7,596 bases of DNA from Deltaproteobacteria bacterium (GCA_030688705.1 JAUYJH010000117.1:1-7596); one strand, 5' to 3'; shown: positions 1-6,805, counted from the stretch's first letter. Notes: a model not told the origin generated them from the letters alone. Translations and numbers: made by a program.

Positions 1-601
1 AGGATTCCCCTACCAGGTAGGGGAAGAGGCACAAAGAGACAATTTCCGCCAAGTCATTGATAAATAAGGGTTGGATGCGGTTTTTGCCGTTTCCGATCAT
101 CGGCAAAAAGGGGAGATAACGGGCCTGTCCCAGGATTCGGTTTAAACTTTTATCTTTAGGCCCATAAATCCATGAGGGGCGCAAAATGGCGGTCTGAACT
201 CCCGAGGCATGGACCGCCTGTTCGGCATACCATTTTGCCTTAAACCACGGCTCGCTCCGCTTGCCATCGGTTCCAGCGCCGCTGATGTACAAAATTTGCC
301 GGATGCCGGCGGGCTTTAAAAATTTGGAGAGGTTTTCGGTGCCGAGGGCATCGACTTGCCAATAGGTGTAACCTTTTTTTCGATTTTCAATCGGGTGGCC
401 CGGAAATTGCGCGCATTGTACAACCGCCTCCATCCCTTCCAGCGCTCTTGGCAAGGTTTCCGGTTTTGTGATATCGCCCCGAATAATATCGGGCCCCACG
501 GCTTTTCGGCTTAAAATAAAAACCGAATGTCCCGCTTCTTTTAATTTTTGGACGATGGCGCTTCCCAAAAAACCGGTGCCGCCGGAAACCAGAATTTTCA
601 T
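1..601 (-). CDS. Atypical SDR, NAD(P)-binding epimerase/NDUFA9-like protein (3' part missing)
   Basis: The start and the first 200 codons are visible; the frame stays open through the left edge. The N-terminus is a classic Rossmann dinucleotide-binding motif, SGGTGFLGSAIV (residues 6-17), followed by a beta-strand and basic residue (FILSRK) and an acidic GDIT turn. Later motifs are YISGAGTDG, LRPSWIYGP and a DLAE segment, in the order found in extended or atypical SDRs of the NDUFA9-like or sugar-epimerase type. The catalytic YxxxK is not intact: the equivalent stretch reads EPWFKAKWYAE, with Trp where Tyr is expected. This is common in atypical SDRs and argues against a standard epimerase, so the substrate is unknown. 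The ATG at 601 is preceded by a strong Shine-Dalgarno GGAGG (614-610) with 8-nt spacing, which fixes the start. It is divergent from the membrane protein at 642. Family assignment is solid; the reaction is not. Confidence 0.88.
   Translation of the reverse strand, partial: MKILVSGGTGFLGSAIVQKLKEAGHSVFILSRKAVGPDIIRGDITKPETLPRALEGMEAVVQCAQFPGHPIENRKKGYTYWQVDALGTENLSKFLKPAGIRQILYISGAGTDGKRSEPWFKAKWYAEQAVHASGVQTAILRPSWIYGPKDKSLNRILGQARYLPFLPMIGNGKNRIQPLFINDLAEIVSLCLFPYLVGES
5..25. repeat. Perfect palindrome, two 10-bp arms with a 1-nt centre
   Basis: TTCCCCTACC (5-14) and GGTAGGGGAA (16-25) are exact reverse complements around a single A. It lies inside the open frame of the truncated SDR and encodes roughly FPYLVGE there. 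The TCCCCT-start and AGGGGA-end arms resemble those of the repeat at 6771-6793, so it may be a second member of one short palindromic repeat family. The flank is cut by the window edge, so the full unit cannot be judged. Confidence 0.6.
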
Positions 602-641
602 CTTTCTTCCCTCCCGATAACTGTGATAGCGAATAGGCCAC
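602..641. promoter_or_regulatory. 40-bp divergent intergenic gap with the Shine-Dalgarno of the leftward SDR gene
   Basis: This is the only free DNA between the leftward SDR gene and the rightward operon. On the minus strand it carries GGGAGGG (615-609), a good ribosome binding site for the ATG at 601. On the plus strand only a weak AGG at 635-637 precedes the ATG at 642. I see no convincing -35/-10 pair for either direction. With 40 bp available, promoters for both genes would have to overlap or extend into the coding regions. Confidence 0.5.
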
Positions 642-1400
642 ATGGATCTTTTTTTCAAGCCGTTAACGCTGGGAGAAATTTTTGAAACGGCGTATTGTCT
701 CCTGAAAAAACATTATAAGCCGCTTTTTACCATCAGCGGCGTTGCCGTGGCCCCCTTTTATCTGATTTTTTTGGCCGTCTTTTCATGGCTTGCCCCCAAA
801 ATGGCTCAAGACCCCTATTGGTTTGCCACCATTCCGGCGTGGCTCCCCTTTTTTGTTCTGGTCATGATCACCCTTTTCTTCATGGCGATTTATGTTTCGG
901 GTGCCGCGCTGATTCGCGCGGTCGGGGCCTTGTATTTGAAGGAAGGGCCTGATCTGCAAAAAAGTTATCTTCCTGTTTTTGCCAAATTTTGGCCTTTTCT
1001 TTGGACCGTCTCCATTGCCGGGGGGCTGACTTTTCTGGGGATGCTTTTTTTCGTGGTTCCCGGGGTCCTTCTCCACCTTGCTTTTTTTGTGGTGGTTCCG
1101 GTGGTTTTGTTTGAATCTCTTGCCGGTGCAGAGGCGCTAAAGCGTTCCAATGAACTGATGAAGGGGGAAAAACTGAAGGCCTTTCTCTTTTTCTTCATTC
1201 TTTGCGTTTTGTCCGTCGTTATCGACGGCATTTTGGGGCTGATTCCCGCGGTTTTTTTGTCGGCGCTTTTAAAATCGGTCTTTCAGTTTCTGTTTGTCAC
1301 CTTTGCCAATGTGGGGATCGCGGTCTTTTATATCCAGGCCAAGGCCTCAAAAGAGGCCTTGAACGCCGAAGAGTTTGCAAAACTGATGGGGGGAATATGA
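642..1400 (+). CDS. Multi-pass inner-membrane protein of unknown function (GPDPase membrane-domain/YciC-like)
   Basis: The 252-residue protein has about six hydrophobic segments, near residues 28-50, 67-93, 118-138, 139-157, 180-203 and 212-232, and no signal peptide or catalytic motif. It opens with PLTLGEIFETAYCLLKKHY, an amphipathic lead-in typical of uncharacterised membrane proteins grouped with the glycerophosphoryl diester phosphodiesterase membrane domain. It also carries ALKRSNELMKGE (165-176), which resembles the AL-(R/K)-RS-x-x-L-x-x-G motif of that group, between the fourth and fifth segments. These resemblances are from memory and no enzymatic role follows from them. The ATG at 642 starts close to the divergent gene and has only a weak ribosome binding site. 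The stop overlaps the next gene as ATGA (1397-1400), so this protein is probably translationally coupled to the secreted M49 peptidase. A chaperoning or transport link to that peptidase is conceivable but unproven. Confidence 0.82.
   Translation: MDLFFKPLTLGEIFETAYCLLKKHYKPLFTISGVAVAPFYLIFLAVFSWLAPKMAQDPYWFATIPAWLPFFVLVMITLFFMAIYVSGAALIRAVGALYLKEGPDLQKSYLPVFAKFWPFLWTVSIAGGLTFLGMLFFVVPGVLLHLAFFVVVPVVLFESLAGAEALKRSNELMKGEKLKAFLFFFILCVLSVVIDGILGLIPAVFLSALLKSVFQFLFVTFANVGIAVFYIQAKASKEALNAEEFAKLMGGI
1340..1361 (+). repeat. Perfect 9-bp stem with AAAA loop inside the membrane protein gene
   Basis: CAAGGCCTC (1340-1348) and GAGGCCTTG (1353-1361) pair exactly around AAAA (1349-1352). The hairpin is in coding sequence, 35 nt upstream of the next gene's start, and has no following T tract, so it is not an intrinsic terminator. 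It may be chance, or it may influence mRNA stability or translation of the downstream peptidase. Confidence 0.4.
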
Positions 1401-3346
1401 AAAAAGTTCTGGTTGTTTTGCTTTTGGTCCTTGGTCCCTTGTCCATGGTCCCTGGTCCTCTATTTGCCAAGGAATGGTTGATGGAAAAACTGGGGAATAA
1501 CGAATTTGCCGTTGCCAGAAGTTATCTGGACGACTTTGGAAAACTGGCTCCCGATGAAAGGGCGACTCTTTATTATCTTTTTCGCGCCGCGGTCGCCGGA
1601 AGAGACGTCTATTCCAACCAACGGCATCGCGACGCCGTGGCCATTCGCAAGTTGGTCGAGTCGCTTCTGGAGCGCAAACACGTTCCGGCCGATTTTAGAT
1701 CGAAACTCGAGGAATACGCCAAACTCTTGTGGATCAACAACTCGCAGTATCACGCCAGAACCGGTTTGAAATTCACCCCGCCGTTTTCCAAAGAGGAGTT
1801 TAAAAAGGTTTTTCCCGATGTCAACATTTCCAAGCTGGAGGCGGCGATTTTTGATGCAAAGGCGGAGCCGGTCTTGACCAACCTGACGCCAACCCCCAAA
1901 GAGGGGGATATCATCCAGGCCAGCGCCAACAATATTTACGACCGGGGCTTGAATCTTTCCGATATCAACGGCCTCTCTTCGTTTTGGAAATCAAAGTTGA
2001 ACGTCCGTTTTGCAAAAGCCTCCGGCGTTCGGCCGCAAACTTATAAAATGGGCGGCGTTTACGGGGCCGAAATTTCCAATATCATTCATTTTTTGAAAAA
2101 GGCCCTTCCGTTGACCAAGGGGGGCCAACATCAGGCCATCGCCGATCTGATCCGTTATTATGAAACGGGGGAGGAAGAAATTTTCAGAAAAGCCTCCGTG
2201 CATTGGCTGCAATCGGAGCCGAAAGTCGACACCATCAACGGTTTTATCGAGAGCTATATGGACCCGCGGCAGGTGGTGGGGAGCTGGGAGGGGATTGCCT
2301 ATTACACGGCGCAAGACCCCGTGTTGAAAGGCTTTTCAGAAAACGTCCAATATTTTGAAGACCATATGCCGTGGAAGGAGGCCTACAAAAAGAAAAATAT
2401 TTCGGCCAAACCGGTGGCCACTTTGATCAATGTGGCGGGGGCTTTTGGCGAAGGGGGGCCGGTCACCTGGAGCGGCATCAACCTCCCCAATTACCAGGAT
2501 ATTCGCTCCAAATACGGCAGTAAAAACGTTGTTTTGCAAAACATGATCGAGAGCAGAAGCCAGGTGACCAAAAATATGGCCATCCGCGAATTTTATCTTC
2601 CCGAATACCGCGGGCTCATGAAAAAATATTTTGAAAAAGGGCGCCGGATGCTTCTTTACATGCACGAGGTGATCGGCCACGGGTCCGGGGGCTCGGACCC
2701 GAAATTGCGGGGAGACCCGAGGGATTCCATCGGAAAAAATTACGGCGCGTGGGAAGAGGCCAGGGCGAGTCTTGTGGCCTGGTGGCACATCGACGACCCC
2801 AAATTGGTTGCCATCGGCGCCTTCAAAAAATCGGAACAGCAAAATGTCATGAAGGCGATGTATCTTTTGGAACTGCAAGGCCAGATGTTGCAACTGCGCA
2901 ACGCCAAACATGAAGACGTTTTAAGAGAGGCCCATGACAGGGCGGACCAGATGATTTTTCAGTATCTTCTGGAGAATACAAAAGGTTTTGAAGTGGTCGA
3001 AAAAGACGGCAATTTTTACGTGCAAATTCTGGACCTTCAGGCCCTCCGCAAGGGGGCCGGTGATCTGCTTAAAATTGTCCATGAAGCCAAGGCCAAAGGG
3101 GACAAAAAAACAGTCGATGGATTTTTGGAAAAATACGGCAACCATTTCAACACAAAATGGCGCGACAACATCGTGAAAAGGGCCAAAGAGATCGGCCTTC
3201 CGGAACTGGTGGCGATGACTTTCCCCAAAATGGAACCGGTCGTGAAAAACGGAGAGGTTGTGGATGTAAAAATCGACAATAAAGAGAGCTTTAGGGAACA
3301 ACAGCTTCGGTTCGGACGGATTTCAAAAACAACGGAGCCGGAATAA
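1397..3346 (+). CDS. Secreted M49-family (dipeptidyl-peptidase III-like) zinc metallopeptidase
   Basis: This 649-residue protein has an Sec-type signal peptide: MKK, a hydrophobic core, and likely cleavage after LFA (residue 24). The hallmark M49 zinc motif HEVIGH is at residues 423-428, where His423 and His428 bind zinc and Glu424 is the catalytic base. The second motif, EEARA (453-457), supplies Glu454 as third zinc ligand. The 31-residue His-to-Glu spacing is shorter than I recall for human DPP III and close to that of bacterial members. Upstream segments FIESYMDPRQVVGSWEG and GINLPNYQDIR match conserved DPP III substrate-cleft regions. The family removes dipeptides from the N-terminus of oligopeptides; export implies a periplasmic or extracellular role. 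The start at 1397 is chosen because it gives the signal peptide, overlaps the upstream stop as ATGA, and follows a G-rich ribosome binding site (GGGGGG). An in-frame extension back to 1202 is rejected. Peptide specificity is unknown. Confidence 0.9.
   Translation: MKKVLVVLLLVLGPLSMVPGPLFAKEWLMEKLGNNEFAVARSYLDDFGKLAPDERATLYYLFRAAVAGRDVYSNQRHRDAVAIRKLVESLLERKHVPADFRSKLEEYAKLLWINNSQYHARTGLKFTPPFSKEEFKKVFPDVNISKLEAAIFDAKAEPVLTNLTPTPKEGDIIQASANNIYDRGLNLSDINGLSSFWKSKLNVRFAKASGVRPQTYKMGGVYGAEISNIIHFLKKALPLTKGGQHQAIADLIRYYETGEEEIFRKASVHWLQSEPKVDTINGFIESYMDPRQVVGSWEGIAYYTAQDPVLKGFSENVQYFEDHMPWKEAYKKKNISAKPVATLINVAGAFGEGGPVTWSGINLPNYQDIRSKYGSKNVVLQNMIESRSQVTKNMAIREFYLPEYRGLMKKYFEKGRRMLLYMHEVIGHGSGGSDPKLRGDPRDSIGKNYGAWEEARASLVAWWHIDDPKLVAIGAFKKSEQQNVMKAMYLLELQGQMLQLRNAKHEDVLREAHDRADQMIFQYLLENTKGFEVVEKDGNFYVQILDLQALRKGAGDLLKIVHEAKAKGDKKTVDGFLEKYGNHFNTKWRDNIVKRAKEIGLPELVAMTFPKMEPVVKNGEVVDVKIDNKESFREQQLRFGRISKTTEPE
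1424..1458 (+). repeat. Five tandem 7-bp units (consensus NTGGTCC) in the signal peptide coding region
   Basis: The units read TTGGTCC, TTGGTCC, CTTGTCC, ATGGTCC and CTGGTCC. Four of the five keep TGGTCC. The array encodes residues 10-21 of the M49 peptidase, spanning the end of the signal peptide's hydrophobic core (LVLGPLSMVPGP). Seven is not a multiple of three, so gain or loss of one unit would shift the reading frame. The units are imperfect, which makes frequent slippage less likely. Confidence 0.7.
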
Positions 3347-3349
3347 TCG

Positions 3350-4450
3350 ATGGCCGGGTTCAACACCAAAGCGGTTCACGAAGGGCAGGCGCCGGATAAA
3401 GAGACCGGGGCGGTGATTCCGCCCATCTATCAGACATCCACTTATCAGCAAGAGTCCCCCGCGGTGAACAAAGGTTTCGACTATACGCGGGCCGACAATC
3501 CCAATTATCGCAATCTGGAAGCGGCCATCGCCGCCCTGGAAGAGGCCGATTTTGCCGCGGTTTTTTCATCGGGCTTGGGTGCCTCGCTGGGCGTTTTGAA
3601 TTTATTGCAAGCAGGGGATCATATTGTGTCGGGGAGTGATCTTTACGGAGGAACGTATCGTTTGTTTAAACAGTGGGGAGAGCGTTTTGGGCTCGCCTTT
3701 ACTTTTGTCGACGCCGTTCATTCCATCAATTTTTCAAAAGCCATTCAAAAAAACACAAAACTTTTTTGGATGGAAACGCCGACCAATCCGCTGCTTAAAA
3801 TATGCGACATCCAGGCCATTGCCAAAATCGCCAAAGCGAAAAAAATCTGGAGCGTCGTCGACAACACTTTTGCCACCCCCTATTTTCAAAAACCTTTGGG
3901 GCTGGGGGCCGATATGTCTCTGCACAGCACCACCAAATATATCGGCGGGCACTCCGATGTGATTGGAGGAGCCGTGGCCACTAACAACAGCGAACTCAAG
4001 AAAAAGCTGAATTTTGCGAGAATGGCTTTGGGCCTCAACCCATCCCCGTTTGACTGCTGGCTGACGCAGAGGGGTTTGAAAACTTTGGGATTGAGAATGG
4101 AGCGCCATCAGGAAAATGCCAAAAAAATAGTCTCTTTTTTGAAAAGGCATCGTTTGGTCCAAAGAATCTGTTATCCGGGCTTTGGCGGGATGGTTTCCGT
4201 GGAATTCAAACTGGGGATTGAAAAAACAAAAAGACTGATTTCCTCTTTTCAGTTTTTTACGTTGGCAGAGAGTTTGGGCGGGGTGGAGTCTTTGGTGAAC
4301 CACCCGGCCACCATGACGCATGCCTCGATGCCGGCTTCGGCGCGGGCCAAAATTGGCTTGAGCGATTCTTTGGTCCGGTTTTCGGTGGGGATTGAAGATG
4401 CTGGGGACCTGATTTTTGATTTAGAAGACGCGCTCGCTCGATTTGAGTAG
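3350..4450 (+). CDS. Cystathionine gamma-synthase / gamma-lyase family PLP enzyme
   Basis: This is a cytosolic fold-type I PLP enzyme of Cys/Met metabolism. It forms or breaks the gamma carbon-sulfur bond of cystathionine or related substrates. Signature elements in order are PPIYQTSTY (24-32), YTRADNP (45-51), the PLP phosphate-side DLYGGTYR (97-104), ETPTNPLL (122-129), the pyridine-nitrogen Asp171 in VVDNTFATPY, the Schiff-base lysine Lys196 in STTKYIGGHSD, SLGGVESL (308-315) and the carboxylate-binding Arg343 in LVRFSVGIED. At 366 residues it is short. The usual loop between YPG and GFGGM (about 16-18 residues with an HPxHE(I/L)AK-like sequence) is absent: here YPGFGGM runs straight through (275-281). 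Asn replaces the usual Thr in the NPT motif. Synthase, lyase and O-acetylhomoserine sulfhydrylase activities cannot be separated by eye, so no symbol is given. The gene starts 3 nt after the M49 stop, with GGAG at 3334-3337. Confidence 0.9.
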   Translation: MAGFNTKAVHEGQAPDKETGAVIPPIYQTSTYQQESPAVNKGFDYTRADNPNYRNLEAAIAALEEADFAAVFSSGLGASLGVLNLLQAGDHIVSGSDLYGGTYRLFKQWGERFGLAFTFVDAVHSINFSKAIQKNTKLFWMETPTNPLLKICDIQAIAKIAKAKKIWSVVDNTFATPYFQKPLGLGADMSLHSTTKYIGGHSDVIGGAVATNNSELKKKLNFARMALGLNPSPFDCWLTQRGLKTLGLRMERHQENAKKIVSFLKRHRLVQRICYPGFGGMVSVEFKLGIEKTKRLISSFQFFTLAESLGGVESLVNHPATMTHASMPASARAKIGLSDSLVRFSVGIEDAGDLIFDLEDALARFE

Positions 4451-5165
4451 TTTTCCCCCCTTTCCATTTTTTAAGTATCTGGCGGAATTCCACTTTATTC
4501 AATAAACCGGTGTCGATCCCGTTGGTCCTTAACTTATTCAACAGAACTTCTTCTTTATCTTTGTTTTCGATTTTAGAATAAATATCGGCGTATAAAATAA
4601 TTTTTTTAGGCCCGATATCGATCGGATCATAGATGAATTCAACGGGCACTTCTCTTCCCAAAGTAACGTGAAAACTTTTTTCCGGGTTGGCGGCGTATTT
4701 TTTTAGCAAATTTTCGTCCAGCTCCGCAGTCAAATGGGATTGAAGAACCCAGGCGATTTTTTTGGCGTCGCGGTTATGCATGCGGACGCAGGCGTGGGAA
4801 GCGGGTGTCCCGATGCTGGCCTCTTGATCGGTTCCATGCATTCGCAAATCTCCGGATAAAACCAATTTTACAATACCCAATGGGTTTCCCGGCCCGGGGG
4901 GCGTATCTTCTTTATCTTCAGCCCATTCGGCGTCTTCAGGTGGGTACCACCAGGGATTCCAAATAACCTGCGTGATTTTATCTTTGCCGATAGGGGTGGG
5001 GTAATCCTTTAGGCCCACCGCCACTTTAAATTGCTGGAGCATTTCTCCGTCTTTATACAGATAGAGCCGCGTTGCCGGAATGTTGATGACGATCTTAAAT
5101 TCCGGATATTCAGGGCCGATCATGGGGCCCAAGGCGGCCAAAAAAATGAGAAAAGAAAGGATCAT
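4257..5165 (-). CDS. L,D-transpeptidase, YkuD/ErfK family, with aberrant antisense C-terminal tail
   Basis: The enzyme cross-links peptidoglycan or attaches proteins to it outside the cytoplasmic membrane. The N-terminus carries a hydrophobic segment (residues 2-17) with no basic n-region, so it may be a weak signal peptide or anchor. The YkuD domain begins near residue 24 with the strand KIVINIPATRLYLYKDGE. It contains PTPIG (57-61), GPGNPLG (91-97), the catalytic HGT (His110) and the nucleophile motif SHACVRM with Cys126. Ala replaces the usual Gly of SHGCVR. A C-terminal extension follows the domain. The ATG at 5165 is chosen because it overlaps the upstream stop as ATGA and begins the hydrophobic segment; an in-frame extension to 5252 adds charged residues and is unlikely. 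The frame ends at 4257, so the last 65 or so residues are antisense to the PLP gene and look like non-functional Pro/Ser-rich sequence. A 1-nt change in the C6 run at 4455-4460 would end the protein at 4421 instead. Confidence 0.85.
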   Translation of the reverse strand: MILSFLIFLAALGPMIGPEYPEFKIVINIPATRLYLYKDGEMLQQFKVAVGLKDYPTPIGKDKITQVIWNPWWYPPEDAEWAEDKEDTPPGPGNPLGIVKLVLSGDLRMHGTDQEASIGTPASHACVRMHNRDAKKIAWVLQSHLTAELDENLLKKYAANPEKSFHVTLGREVPVEFIYDPIDIGPKKIILYADIYSKIENKDKEEVLLNKLRTNGIDTGLLNKVEFRQILKKWKGGKTTQIERARLLNQKSGPQHLQSPPKTGPKNRSSQFWPAPKPASRHASWWPGGSPKTPPRPNSLPT

Positions 5166-6763
5166 CTGTTCAGCATGAGTGCGGCGGCGGTTGATATTTT
5201 GATCGGCGTTTCCAGATTCTTCGCGGGCATTTTTTGAAGGGCCTCCTGCCATTGGGCGATATTTTGCGGTCTTAAATCGACCCAGCCTTCAAAGGCCCAA
5301 CGGTTGATATTGGCCTCGGTCACCTCAAAATGATTTTCCGGTTTTCCTGAAATTTCAAACGGGACAGACATCCGCGAGCCGCGCAGGATACGGTTTCCCT
5401 TGGAAAGCAGAATGGGAATGCCGATCGAGATAATGTTGGAAATCAACTCTGATTTTTCGGCGAGTTTTTTTTCAATGTTTTTACAAAGGGTTTCCGTCTC
5501 GGTGTCGAGTACGATGCGCGCACTGCCGCAGACAAGCCGCAAAAGATAGGCTTCATATAAAAGTTTGGAGAGTCTTGGCGGCCCCATCAACTGAAAAGCG
5601 ATGCTCTCCACGCCCGATTTTTCAACAAGCGCGTTGAGCGCCTTCAGGGCCTTTTCACGCGCAAGACCGGCGCGATACGTGGGCCCCATCGCGGCGTGGT
5701 CGATGGCGTTTATCGCGTCCAAACCGGTGTTTTTTCCCGCAATTTCGGCGATCGCCGTTTCGGCGACGTCTTGCGGCGTTGCAAACCCCATTTTTTTCGC
5801 CGCGGTCAGAAAGTGAAACTCTTCCATGGCAAAAGAGCCGTTTTCACCGATGTCGATAAACGGCGCTGTCAGGGCCATGGGCTCTCCGGCGTGTTTCAGG
5901 TATTTTGATTTGCGCGTCGGATGTCTCGTCAGCTTGTCGGTCAGAAGCAGCGCGTCGGGCATATTCATCTCTTCCAAAAGCACCGCGCGCCCGCGATAGG
6001 TAATGGGGCCGAAACCGATATTTTTCCAGGCGATGATCGCCTTCGGCTTGATCTCTTTGATAATGGGGGCCCCGTCGGTTTGCGAAGCCAGGTGCAACAA
6101 CAGGCTGTGGGCCCCGGCCAAAGCCGTTTTCAGCAGTGTCGGGCGCGAGGGAAGGGCCGGCTTCATTCCGTAATGGCCGGTGCTCCCGATTTTTACATAC
6201 ATTTTTGTCTTGGCCTCGATCATGGCATTAAAAAGCGTTTGAAGGTGACGGGTCAGCTGAAAGGATTCCTGGCTTAAGATGAATTTTTCGGCCGCCAGCG
6301 GGGAAAAATCCTCTTTTTTGACGCCGCCAAAAACTTCGCGCGCGGCCATGAGGCCGTCGTTAAAGGGGAGGGCCGTCGCAAAATTGAATGTGTCGATCAC
6401 AATATCGGGCTGGTATTCTTGCAGTAAATGATGGAGCGCCGATTGGGTCAGGATGTCGCGATTGAAAGGTTCCAGCAGATCGGCGATCATCTGGCGGCGG
6501 ATTTTTACATTGTCGATCAGTTCCTGTTTGGGGATGTCTTTATGGATTTGCCTCACGAGGAGGTTGCCCCACGCCAATTTCAGCGCGGGAAGATTGTTGC
6601 TGAATTCTTTTTGAAGACTTTCGGCGAGCCCCGCCGTTTCGTGCTCATAAAGAGAAGCCAAAATAAGGGTCTTTGGTTTTTGATGAAGCAGGGCGCGCGT
6701 GATCGCCTGCCCCACCATCCCCCCCGCCCCCAGAACCATCACCGTTTTATTTTGGATTTCCAT
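5162..6763 (-). CDS. Uncharacterised Rossmann-fold (SDR-like) protein, 533 residues
   Basis: The N-terminus has a dinucleotide-binding motif, VMVLGAGGMVGQAI (residues 8-21), then a second strand LILASLYEHE, which resembles CapD-type extended SDRs. QPDIVIDTFNFATALPFN (118-135) and KMYVKIGSTGHYGMK (187-201) fit the third to fifth strands of such a fold. A classic YxxxK is missing (Y198-G-M-K201 is YxxK), so a standard epimerase or dehydrogenase reaction is not supported. The C-terminal 300 residues include KEIKPKAIIAWKNIGFGPI (236-254) and a final GWVDLRPQNIAQW (about 494-506) and match no family I can name. I have a vague memory of uncharacterised 'short-chain dehydrogenase' entries with this architecture. 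The ATG at 6763 has a strong Shine-Dalgarno (AGGAGGGG) lying inside the repeat at 6771-6805. The stop overlaps the L,D-transpeptidase start by ATGA. The cofactor is probably NAD(P); the substrate is unknown. Confidence 0.8.
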   Translation of the reverse strand: MEIQNKTVMVLGAGGMVGQAITRALLHQKPKTLILASLYEHETAGLAESLQKEFSNNLPALKLAWGNLLVRQIHKDIPKQELIDNVKIRRQMIADLLEPFNRDILTQSALHHLLQEYQPDIVIDTFNFATALPFNDGLMAAREVFGGVKKEDFSPLAAEKFILSQESFQLTRHLQTLFNAMIEAKTKMYVKIGSTGHYGMKPALPSRPTLLKTALAGAHSLLLHLASQTDGAPIIKEIKPKAIIAWKNIGFGPITYRGRAVLLEEMNMPDALLLTDKLTRHPTRKSKYLKHAGEPMALTAPFIDIGENGSFAMEEFHFLTAAKKMGFATPQDVAETAIAEIAGKNTGLDAINAIDHAAMGPTYRAGLAREKALKALNALVEKSGVESIAFQLMGPPRLSKLLYEAYLLRLVCGSARIVLDTETETLCKNIEKKLAEKSELISNIISIGIPILLSKGNRILRGSRMSVPFEISGKPENHFEVTEANINRWAFEGWVDLRPQNIAQWQEALQKMPAKNLETPIKISTAAALMLNR

Positions 6764-6770
6764 AAATATT

Positions 6771-6805
6771 TCCCCTCCTTTGTAAGGAGGGGATTAAGGG
6801 GAGGT
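6771..6805. repeat. Short palindromic repeat between folB and the Rossmann-protein gene
   Basis: TCCCCTCCTT (6771-6780) and AAGGAGGGGA (6784-6793) form a perfect 10-bp stem with a TGT loop, followed by TTAAGGGGAGGT (6794-6805). The pattern resembles widespread non-coding mini-repeats built from CCCCTCC and GGAGGGG blocks in many bacterial genomes (from memory). On the minus strand the unit carries the last three folB codons and its TAA stop (6796-6794), then the AGGAGG (6779-6774) ribosome binding site of the next gene. No T tract follows on the minus strand, so it does not look like an intrinsic terminator. Confidence 0.75.

Noticed and set aside
1202..1396. In-frame 65-residue upstream extension of the M49 peptidase
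   Set aside because: It overlaps the membrane protein gene by about 200 bp, has Cys/Arg-rich out-of-frame character, and would bury the signal peptide that starts at 1397.
2336..2911. 191-codon open frame on the minus strand
   Set aside because: It is antisense to the conserved M49 catalytic region, including the HEVIGH codons, and has no recognisable domain.
3734..4321. 195-codon open frame on the minus strand
   Set aside because: It is antisense to the PLP-binding core of the cystathionine enzyme and is explained by codon bias.
4424..4500. Bidirectional terminator between the converging operons
   Set aside because: I found no inverted repeat with T tracts there, only homopolymer runs.
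5166..5252. In-frame 29-residue extension of the L,D-transpeptidase
   Set aside because: It is charged and polar, overlaps the upstream gene further, and would precede the hydrophobic N-terminal segment; the ATGA start at 5165 is more natural.
6771..6793. Intrinsic terminator after folB
   Set aside because: The stem is strong, but no U tract follows on the minus strand and its 3' arm serves as the next gene's ribosome binding site.
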